Position numbers and translations under genes: made by a program. From Candidatus Omnitrophota bacterium (GTDB lineage Bacteria > Omnitrophota > Gorgyraeia > Gygaellales > Profunditerraquicolaceae), in assembly GCA_017995695.1 (NCBI GenBank), contig JAGOIJ010000046.1, positions 1-11,079 on the forward strand: a stretch of 11,079 bases of DNA, read 5' to 3'. Positions 6,107 through 11,079 of the stretch are shown one piece after another (the stretch's first letter is position 1; the number at the start of each line of letters is the position of its first letter). The notes below the pieces were generated by a model. That model was not told the origin of the DNA. It worked only from the letters and a program-made list of their open reading frames with translations, and did no database searches.

Positions 6107-7515
6107 AACAGCTGCGATTTTTTCTTGAGGTCTTCAATGTAGGCGTTGAAGACCTCTTCTTTTTTCTGCTCTAAGAGTCGTTTCGAAAACGCCTCTTTTT
6201 CTTCTTCGAACTTCTTTTCTTCAAAGCTTACCTTTGATTTGAGTTTAACAATAAAGAAGCCGGAGGGCATCGTCAGGACATCGCTTGCAGCTCCTTCTTT
6301 GGTTGTGGTTGCCGCAATCCAAAGTGGATCTGAAGCCCCAATCCCTTCCAAGTAGGTTCCGAATTTAAAAAGTTCTGTTGAGTTTGAGGTCAGGCCGCAA
6401 TCCTTGCCTATCTTTTCAAAGTCGTAACCAGCAGGATTTTTTTCGTACGCCTGCCGTAGAAGATCCTGGCATTTTTCAATAGCTTGCCGAGCCAGCGTAT
6501 CAGCCTGTTCTTTAGTAAAGCTGTCCTTGATCTTATCTTGTATCGCTTCAAACGCGGGGATAAAGGGATCTTTTTTCTCTTTCAGTTGCACAATATAGAA
6601 CTTGTTATCAATGGCAATGGGCGCCGTGAACTCACCCGGGCTTAATTTAGAGAAAAGGGTTAATAACTGCGGGGCCCAGCCAATGCCGGGGATGGGGTCG
6701 GTTTGTGCGAATAGGCCGCTTTCTTTCAAGGGTATATTAAATTCTTTGGCGCTATTGGCGAGCGACTTTTGTTTCTTGAGTTTTGGATAAAGTTGGCGCG
6801 CGAGATCTTCAGAATCAAGCATGACATACTCGATATTAAATGATAAAGGTTGTTTAAACTGTAGTTGGTTTTTAGCAAAGAATTCCTTAAGCGATTCATC
6901 AGAGGCAGTAATATTTTTCATAAAATCAGCAGGGTGGGCAGCAAGATAATAAACGCTGATTTTCTCATTTTCTTTGCGGTAGCCAATCTTGATTTCTTCC
7001 TCGCTCAGCGTTACGTTCTTGGATACCTGGTCAAACAGCTTAGAGAGGATTATATTCTGGCGGGTCTGTTCTTCGAACACTCGGGGCTGAATATGGAAAA
7101 CATATGTAAGGATTTGGTTGTAGGTAGCCGGGTCAAAACGGTCTTTCTTGTGGAAAAAGGGGTATTCTTCAATGAGCTTGACTACCTCTTGGTCAGTTGC
7201 AGTTAATTTGCGTTGTTTTGCTTCTTGGAGCAGGACGATCCTTTGCCATGCCTGATCTTGAAAGTTTATATATTTCTGGATTTCAGAAAAGTTATCGCCA
7301 AAGCGTAACATGGTCTGGATGCGGATTGCGTCCACCGCTTGTTTAAATTCAAGCAAGGGCACATTCCTGCCAAAGATCTTGCCGGCGATGCCTGATTGCG
7401 CGCTATCTCCTTGGAAGCCGCCAAAGCCCCAGAACACAAAGGCAGGCAAGATAATAGCCGCAAGGGCGATCCAAATCTTTTTTGCTGTTTTTTTGTCGCG
7501 AAGTTGTTTAAGCAT
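6103..7515 (-). CDS. PpiD/SurA-type membrane-anchored periplasmic folding factor (parvulin-like)
   Basis: A 470-residue protein with one N-terminal membrane helix at about residues 13-33 (basic MLKQLRDKKTAKK before it), so the body should face the periplasm. Residues about 40-185 form a SurA_N/PpiD-type chaperone region ending in YRKENEKISVYY (179-190). A parvulin-like domain follows at about 215-315, with LFSKLSPGEFTAPI (287-300) matching the family core, and a second weaker parvulin-like unit may lie at about 355-427. The usual active-site histidines are not seen: the final strand reads NKFYIVQL where active enzymes have GxHII. Chaperone activity without isomerase activity is likely, as reported for some PpiD proteins. 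The start at 7515 has a GAGGTG site (plus-strand CACCTC, 7520-7525). It is convergent with the ferredoxin gene and has no visible terminator of its own. Confidence 0.8.
   Translation of the reverse strand: MLKQLRDKKTAKKIWIALAAIILPAFVFWGFGGFQGDSAQSGIAGKIFGRNVPLLEFKQAVDAIRIQTMLRFGDNFSEIQKYINFQDQAWQRIVLLQEAKQRKLTATDQEVVKLIEEYPFFHKKDRFDPATYNQILTYVFHIQPRVFEEQTRQNIILSKLFDQVSKNVTLSEEEIKIGYRKENEKISVYYLAAHPADFMKNITASDESLKEFFAKNQLQFKQPLSFNIEYVMLDSEDLARQLYPKLKKQKSLANSAKEFNIPLKESGLFAQTDPIPGIGWAPQLLTLFSKLSPGEFTAPIAIDNKFYIVQLKEKKDPFIPAFEAIQDKIKDSFTKEQADTLARQAIEKCQDLLRQAYEKNPAGYDFEKIGKDCGLTSNSTELFKFGTYLEGIGASDPLWIAATTTKEGAASDVLTMPSGFFIVKLKSKVSFEEKKFEEEKEAFSKRLLEQKKEEVFNAYIEDLKKKSQLF
6127..6165 (+). terminator. 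Intrinsic terminator of the redox operon, inside the opposing coding sequence
   Basis: A perfect 11-bp inverted repeat GAGGTCTTCAA (6127-6137) / TTGAAGACCTC (6146-6156), an 8-nt loop and then TTCTTTTTT (6157-6165) on the plus strand. It begins 21 nt after the ferredoxin stop. On the minus strand the same bases encode residues 454-463 (EVFNAYIEDL) of the PpiD-like protein. There the bases after the stem are A-rich, so termination works only for the plus strand. Confidence 0.88.
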
Positions 7516-7540
7516 AAGACACCTCTTTCATTAGGGTCTT

Positions 7541-7568
7541 ATTATAGAAGAAAATAAAAATATTTCAA
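7541..7568 (-). promoter_or_regulatory. Promoter of the ppiD-like gene
   Basis: Read on the minus strand: -35 TTGAAA (plus 7563-7568), a 16-nt spacer and a perfect -10 TATAAT (plus 7541-7546), about 26 nt before the start codon. It is divergent from the hisG promoter, with 11 nt between the two -35 boxes. Confidence 0.6.
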
Positions 7569-7579
7569 TAATAAATCTC

Positions 7580-7608
7580 TTTACAAAGCAAGGTGAAGCC
7601 GTTATAAT
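7580..7608 (+). promoter_or_regulatory. Sigma70-type promoter of hisG, with short leader
   Basis: -35 TTTACA (7580-7585), a 17-nt spacer and a perfect -10 TATAAT (7603-7608). The predicted leader of about 84 nt has a small hairpin AAGG-GAAA-CCTT (7638-7649) flanked by CGT/ACG. No histidine-rich leader peptide was found. The region from -35 into the spacer resembles that of the oxidoreductase promoter (ACAAAGnAAGG in both). Confidence 0.72.
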
Positions 7609-7698
7609 GATTTTCCGTGTTTGAGAGATCCGTACTAAAGGGAAACCTTACGTTTTCACGCCAAACTGCAAAACTCGTAATACAAAGGATGCTTCGCT

Positions 7699-8583
7699 AT
7701 GAAAAATAATGTGCTTAGGCTCGGTCTTCCTAAGGGCAGCCTGCAGGAGTCAACGTTTAAGATGCTGCGCAAGGCAGGTTTTACTATCAACCTTTCATCT
7801 GAACGGTCTTATTTTCCGTCGACTGATGATGCCGAATTAGAGTTAGTATTGTTGCGCGCGCAGGAAATGTCGCGCTATGTGCAGGATGGCGCGCTTGATT
7901 GCGGCATTACCGGTAATGATTGGATCTTGGAAAATGGCTCGCGGGTAGTCAGGATCACCGATTTAGCTTATGCAAAACAGAGCTTGAATAAGGTGCGTTG
8001 GGTGCTTGCCGTACCGCAAGAAGCGGGCATTCATTCGATCAAGCAACTGAAAGGTAAGCGCATCGCTACCGAGCTGGTAAATGCGACCAAGGAATATTTT
8101 AAAAAGAATAACATTGAAGTTGATGTAGAATTTAGTTGGGGGGCAACCGAGGTTAAGGTGAGCGGCGGTTTAGTGGATGCCATCGTTGAATTAACCGAAA
8201 CAGGCAGGAGCCTTAAGGCCAACAAACTCGTTGAGATAGCCACCATCTGTGAATCAACCACGCAATTTATCGCAAACGCAGCTGCTTGGAAAAACGCCTG
8301 GAAAAAGAACAAGATGGAACAAATCGCCTTGTTATTGAAAGGCGCGATTGCCGCCGAAGAAAAAGTCGGGATTAAACTTAATGTACGCCGAATAAACTTA
8401 AAAAAAGTGCTCGCTTTGTTGCCTGCCCTACAGACTCCGACCGTTTCAAACCTCTCGCACAATGATTGGTGTGCTGTGGAGACCGTCATAGATGAAAGGG
8501 TAGTGCGGGTTTTGATCCCTAAGCTTAAGGGCGCGGGCGCGCAGGGGATTATTGAGTATCCGTTGAATAAGGTGATATACTGA
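7699..8583 (+). CDS. hisG: ATP phosphoribosyltransferase, long form (HisG_L)
   Basis: A 294-residue enzyme for the first step of histidine synthesis, joining ATP and PRPP to give phosphoribosyl-ATP. The N-terminal RLGLPKGSLQ (7-16) and the PRPP-binding segment DAIVELTETGRSL (160-172) are intact. Residues about 215-292 form the C-terminal regulatory domain that binds histidine, including LPALQTPTVS (241-250) and GAQGIIEYPLNKVI (280-293). This domain marks the long, HisZ-independent form, expected to be a hexamer inhibited by histidine. An AAGGA site at 7685-7689 supports the ATG at 7699. No other his genes are in the window; the gene stands alone downstream of its own promoter. Confidence 0.96.
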   Translation: MKNNVLRLGLPKGSLQESTFKMLRKAGFTINLSSERSYFPSTDDAELELVLLRAQEMSRYVQDGALDCGITGNDWILENGSRVVRITDLAYAKQSLNKVRWVLAVPQEAGIHSIKQLKGKRIATELVNATKEYFKKNNIEVDVEFSWGATEVKVSGGLVDAIVELTETGRSLKANKLVEIATICESTTQFIANAAAWKNAWKKNKMEQIALLLKGAIAAEEKVGIKLNVRRINLKKVLALLPALQTPTVSNLSHNDWCAVETVIDERVVRVLIPKLKGAGAQGIIEYPLNKVIY

Positions 8584-8588
8584 TATAG

Positions 8589-8611
8589 AGTACAGAGAGC
8601 AAAGTACAGAG
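8589..8611. repeat. Short direct repeat AGTACAGAG
   Basis: Two copies of AGTACAGAG, at 8589-8597 and 8603-8611, start 14 nt apart in the gap between hisG and the small basic gene. The function is unknown; the second copy directly abuts the Shine-Dalgarno region of the small gene. Confidence 0.5.
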
Positions 8612-8621
8612 TGAGGAAACG

Positions 8622-8723
8622 ATGCCTTGCGGCAAAAAACGAAAAAGAAGAAAGATCAGAACCCACAAGAGGAAAAAGGCGCGTAGACGTCTTCGTCACC
8701 TCAAGAAGAGAGCCTGGGGTTAG
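8622..8723 (+). CDS. 33-residue very basic protein, bS22/mS38 (AURKAIP1/COX24-like) small ribosomal protein candidate
   Basis: A short frame, easily missed, 38 nt after hisG. It begins MPCGKKRKRRKIRTHKRKKA, continues RRRLRHLKKR and ends AWG. Twenty of the 33 residues are Lys or Arg. The pattern K-K-R-K-R-R-K-x3-H-K-x-R-K-x2-R-R is like the AURKAIP1/COX24 domain found in mitochondrial mS38 and in the 33-residue bS22 of mycobacterial ribosomes, which has the same size and charge. A GAGG site (8613-8616) lies 5 nt before the ATG. Known relatives sit near the decoding centre of the small subunit, bound to 16S rRNA; that this one does too is inference. Low-complexity basic sequence makes chance similarity possible, but the site spacing, length and motif agree. 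Confidence 0.72.
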   Translation: MPCGKKRKRRKIRTHKRKKARRRLRHLKKRAWG

Positions 8724-8799
8724 GTTTTTCTGATTAATAAATCAGGTTAGGTTATTGAACACACTCGAATCGTTAGGGGTTTGACGTTTCGTTTCGTGG

Positions 8800-8811
8800 T
8801 ATTATTTTTCT
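8800..8811 (+). promoter_or_regulatory. Candidate -10 box for a leaderless TPR transcript
   Basis: TATTAT at 8800-8805 ends 6 nt before the ATG at 8812, the spacing expected if transcription starts at the A of the start codon. TTGACG (8781-8786) lies upstream, but its 13-nt spacer to this box is short; with TATTTT (8803-8808) the spacer is 16 nt. No ribosome binding site is present. Confidence 0.4.
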
Positions 8812-9783
8812 ATGCGAAAGACGTTTTGTTTAGCGGCGTGTTTTTGCCTGTGCGTGAGCTTGCCTGCGTGTTTTAAGGTACATGCTCTGGAAAAAAAGAA
8901 TGATTCTCTTGCCTTGAGTCACTACATCATGGCAGTGATGTATGAAGATCTCGGGGATTTGGATAAGGCAATTAAGGCGTATCATGATGCGCTTAAGCTT
9001 GCTTCAGATAATCCCGATATACATTTAAGCCTCGCCTCAAGCTTCATTAAAAAGAACGATCTTCCTTCCGCCATTACTGAGTTAAAGCTCGCCGCACAAT
9101 ACAGTCCCGAGGCAGTAGAGCCGCATGCAATCTTGGCGTTAGTGTATGCCTCGCAGAATGAGCGCGAGCTTGCCACCGGCGAGTATGAAAAGGCGCTGCA
9201 AAACGCCTCTAAGCTTGAGCCGAATAATATCGACATCTATAAAAACCTGGGGCTTATTTATTTGCAGCAGAAAAAGCTGCAGATGGCTGAAGAAACCTAT
9301 CGGCTTATCTTGAGTCTGTCTTCCCAGGATGCAGAATCGCATTTTTATCTGGCTAATATCTATGATGAAACCAAAAAGCGGGATATGGCTATTGCTCAGC
9401 TTAAAGAGGCGCTTGCCTTAAAACCAGACTACCCTGAAGCGTTGAATTACTTGGGGTATATTTATGTTGAAGATAATAAGCATCTGGATGAAGCCGAGGT
9501 TATGATTAGAAAGGCCCTTGAACTTGATCCTAATCGCGGGGCTTATATCGATAGCCTGGGTTGGCTTTTCTTTAAACAGGGAAAGTTTAAGGAGGCGCTC
9601 GAAAAGCTTAAGCTGGCAAGTCAATTATTTGAAGATCCGGTAATTTTTGATCATCTGGGTGATGTTTATTTTAAATTGGGCGATAAGGAAAAAGCAATGG
9701 TAAATTGGGAAAAATCATTGCAGCTTGATGGCGCCCAGGATGCAGTAAAGACAAAATTAGAATCAGCCAAATCGGAGCGCTAA
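8812..9783 (+). CDS. Exported TPR-repeat protein
   Basis: A 323-residue protein with an N-terminal export signal: MRKTF, a hydrophobic core, then either signal peptidase I cleavage after VHA (about residue 25) or lipidation at C20 (SLPAC, an imperfect lipobox because of the proline). Five cysteines crowd into the first 20 residues (6, 10, 12, 14, 20). From about residue 34 to 310 there are eight tandem 34-residue TPR units, with the usual A-x-Y/A-LxP spacing; clear ones are at 174-207, 208-242 (LNYLGYIYVE...ALELDP) and 243-276. TPR arrays are protein-binding scaffolds, and this one would lie outside the inner membrane. No Shine-Dalgarno site precedes the ATG, yet it is the only start that keeps the signal peptide. 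It ends 5 nt before the transketolase gene. Confidence 0.85.
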   Translation: MRKTFCLAACFCLCVSLPACFKVHALEKKNDSLALSHYIMAVMYEDLGDLDKAIKAYHDALKLASDNPDIHLSLASSFIKKNDLPSAITELKLAAQYSPEAVEPHAILALVYASQNERELATGEYEKALQNASKLEPNNIDIYKNLGLIYLQQKKLQMAEETYRLILSLSSQDAESHFYLANIYDETKKRDMAIAQLKEALALKPDYPEALNYLGYIYVEDNKHLDEAEVMIRKALELDPNRGAYIDSLGWLFFKQGKFKEALEKLKLASQLFEDPVIFDHLGDVYFKLGDKEKAMVNWEKSLQLDGAQDAVKTKLESAKSER

Positions 9784-9788
9784 TTGTT

Positions 9789-10610
9789 ATGAGCTATTCT
9801 GACGATACTATCGAAACATTGCAGGCTAAAGCTAAGGAAATCCGTAGACTCGTAGTGCAAATGGTGTGCCGGGCTGGATCAGGCCACCCCGGAGGAAGTC
9901 TTTCAGCGGCGGATGTGGTAACCGCGCTCTTTTTTTCTGTCATGCGGCATAAACCGCAAAACCCGCAATGGCCAGATCGGGATCGTTTCCATCTTTCAAA
10001 GGGGCATTGTTGTCCGCTGTGGTATGCGGCGCTTGCGGAAGCAGGATATTTTCCTAAAGAAAAACTATTTTCTTTGCGACAGCTTGGTTCGATCTTGCAG
10101 GGGCATCCTGACCGACGGACAGCGGGTGTGGATGTGGCTTCTGGTTCGCTTGGCCAGGGTCTTTCCGTGGCCTTGGGCATGAGTCTTGCCGCAAAACTTG
10201 ATCAAAAAGACTATCGCGTGTACTGTCTTATGGGAGATGGCGAATCGCAGGAAGGCAATATCTGGGAAGCGGCCATGGCATGCGCTCATTATAAGCGCGA
10301 TAACCTCTGCGCAATCCTTGACTATAATGGTTTTCAAATTGATGGTAAGACGTGTGAGATTATGAATATCGATCCTGTTGCCGATAAATGGAAGGCATTC
10401 GGATGGCATGTTATTGAAATTGATGGGCACGCTATGTCTCAAATCTTATCAGCCTTTGATGAGGCGGCAAAGACGAAAGGCAAGCCAACTATGATTATCG
10501 CGCGCACCGTCAAAGGCAGAGGTGTTTCGTTCATGGAGCATGTCTGCGATTTCCATGGTCGGGCTCCGACAAAAGAAGAATTAGACAAGGCTCTCAAGGA
10601 ATTAGAGTAG
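9789..10610 (+). CDS. Transketolase, N-terminal subunit
   Basis: A 273-residue thiamine diphosphate-binding half of a split transketolase, which moves two-carbon ketol groups among pentose phosphate sugars. Visible are SGHPGGS with H33 (31-37), LSKGH with H73 (69-73), GSLGQGLS (119-126), the thiamine motif GDGESQEGNIWEA (149-161) ending at N180 (DYN) and the IDGH segment (211-214). The length is normal for the N-terminal subunit. It follows the TPR gene by 5 nt; its GGAG site (9774-9777) lies within the TPR gene and is 11 nt from the ATG, so co-transcription with the TPR gene is likely. Its partner subunit is encoded 226 nt downstream, after a repeat element. Confidence 0.95.
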   Translation: MSYSDDTIETLQAKAKEIRRLVVQMVCRAGSGHPGGSLSAADVVTALFFSVMRHKPQNPQWPDRDRFHLSKGHCCPLWYAALAEAGYFPKEKLFSLRQLGSILQGHPDRRTAGVDVASGSLGQGLSVALGMSLAAKLDQKDYRVYCLMGDGESQEGNIWEAAMACAHYKRDNLCAILDYNGFQIDGKTCEIMNIDPVADKWKAFGWHVIEIDGHAMSQILSAFDEAAKTKGKPTMIIARTVKGRGVSFMEHVCDFHGRAPTKEELDKALKELE

Positions 10611-10637
10611 TGTGTTTTGGGGCGCAAATTTCCCAAT

Positions 10638-10792
10638 GTGTCATTGCAAGCGAAGCGAGTTACCAACGTGTCATTGCGAACCCCGAAGGGGTGAAGCAAT
10701 CCCGAAGGTTGCGAGGGCTTAAAGCCCGAAGCAATCTAAATAGATTGCTTCGTCGCAAAAATTGGTTATAGCGCTGCTCCTCGCAATGACAC
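10638..10792. repeat. GTCATTGCGA-type palindromic repeat element
   Basis: A 12-bp perfect terminal inverted repeat, GTGTCATTGCGA (10668-10679) and TCGCAATGACAC (10781-10792). A further direct copy of GTGTCATTGC lies at 10638-10647, 30 nt upstream. Inside are CCCC-GAA-GGGG (10681-10691), GGGCTT-A-AAGCCC (10715-10727) and GAAGCAATCTA-AA-TAGATTGCTTC (10728-10751). It has no coding capacity. Similar non-coding repeats with GTCATTGCGA ends and GAAGCAATC cores occur in multiple copies in many bacterial genomes, from memory. It fills most of the gap between the two transketolase genes. Confidence 0.85.
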
Positions 10793-10836
10793 CAAGCGAA
10801 ACGTAACATAATACACAACGTATAGGATAAGTAAAC

Positions 10837-11079
10837 ATGGCAGAACAATTATATCAGCGCGATGTGTATGGCCAGACATTGATTGAGCTTGGAAAAATCA
10901 ACAAGGATATTGTTGTGTTTGACGCGGATTTATCCAGCTCAACCCGCACGAGCCTGTTTGCCAAGGTTTTCCCCGAGCGGTTTTTTAACTTTGGCATTGC
11001 CGAGCAGAATATGATGGCTGCGGCAGCTGGTCTTGCCAGCTGTGGTAAAATTGTCTTTGTGTCTACCTTTGCTATGTTT
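10837..11079 (+). CDS. Transketolase, C-terminal subunit, 3' partial
   Basis: The first 81 codons of the pyrimidine-binding half of the split transketolase; the frame runs off the end of the window. VVFDADLSSST (26-36) and FFNFGIAEQNMMAAAAGLA (49-67) are diagnostic, with E56 as the catalytic glutamate that activates thiamine diphosphate. An AGGAT site at 10824-10828 lies 8 nt before the ATG at 10837. It pairs with the N-terminal subunit encoded at 9789-10610, but the two genes are separated by 226 nt mostly occupied by a palindromic repeat, where such pairs are usually adjacent. Confidence 0.93.
   Translation, partial: MAEQLYQRDVYGQTLIELGKINKDIVVFDADLSSSTRTSLFAKVFPERFFNFGIAEQNMMAAAAGLASCGKIVFVSTFAMF

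Noticed and set aside
7609..7698. A histidine leader peptide or T-box attenuator before hisG
   Set aside because: No run of His codons and no T-box sequence or terminator is visible in the ~84-nt leader.
8031..8699. A 222-codon open frame on the minus strand antisense to hisG and the small basic gene
   Set aside because: It lies opposite a clearly conserved hisG, has Ser/Ala-rich low-information sequence, no recognisable domain and no persuasive ribosome binding site.
8730..8745. Hairpin CTGATT-AATA-AATCAG after the small basic gene, considered as a terminator
   Set aside because: The stem is short and AT-rich and no T-run follows; the GTTTTT lies before it, not after.
10668..10792. The inverted repeats as a CRISPR array or an insertion sequence
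   Set aside because: There are no regularly spaced repeats with unique spacers and no transposase frame between the inverted ends.

Overview
The window reads as an ordinary chromosomal stretch from an anaerobic, probably diderm bacterium. The evidence is a four-subunit 2-oxoacid:ferredoxin oxidoreductase, a clostridial/Thermotoga-type ferredoxin, a ferritin-like protein, a split (two-gene) transketolase, a membrane-anchored PpiD/SurA-type chaperone and a long-form HisG. Together with a tiny bS22/mS38-like basic protein and a GTCATTGCGA-type palindromic repeat, this would suit a candidate phylum such as Omnitrophota. That placement is a guess from gene style, not something the sequence proves. 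Genes are densely packed, with stop/start overlaps and strong Shine-Dalgarno sites in most places.

Region by region. (1) 1-2020, plus strand: a lipid-type operon holding the C-terminal bulk of a CDP-diglyceride synthase-like protein, a stand-alone Methyltransf_20-type methyltransferase and a small flavodoxin. The first two genes resemble the ynbB and ynbC (methyltransferase half) pair of enterobacteria. (2) 2021-2368: 348 bases without a gene. The first ~190 nt are a run of perfect hairpins; then come a strong sigma70-type promoter and a ~100-nt leader with two stem-loops. (3) 2369-6106, plus strand: a redox operon encoding oxidoreductase gamma, delta, alpha and beta subunits, then a ferritin-like protein and a 60-residue ferredoxin. 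It ends at an intrinsic terminator lying inside the 3' end of the opposing gene. (4) 6103-7515, minus strand: a PpiD-like periplasmic folding factor, convergent with the ferredoxin so that both stop codons sit in one CTAG. (5) 7516-7698: divergent promoters for the ppiD-like gene and hisG. (6) 7699-8723: hisG followed by an easily missed 33-codon gene for a very basic protein that looks like ribosomal protein bS22/mS38. (7) 8812-11079: a secreted or lipid-anchored TPR protein whose start lacks a ribosome binding site and may be leaderless, then the two transketolase genes, separated by a ~155-bp palindromic repeat element.

How the genes fit together: the oxidoreductase interconverts a 2-oxoacid with its acyl-CoA and passes electrons to ferredoxin, which the same operon supplies; the ferritin-like protein would handle iron or peroxide for the Fe-S enzymes. 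Transketolase supplies pentose phosphates, the precursor of PRPP used by HisG, but hisG and the transketolase genes are not obviously one operon. I see no CRISPR array, no tRNA or rRNA, no transposase and no defence system. The less ordinary items are the 33-aa ribosomal-like gene, the terminator hidden in a coding sequence, the structured intergenic block at 2023-2212, the leaderless-looking TPR gene and the repeat splitting the transketolase pair.
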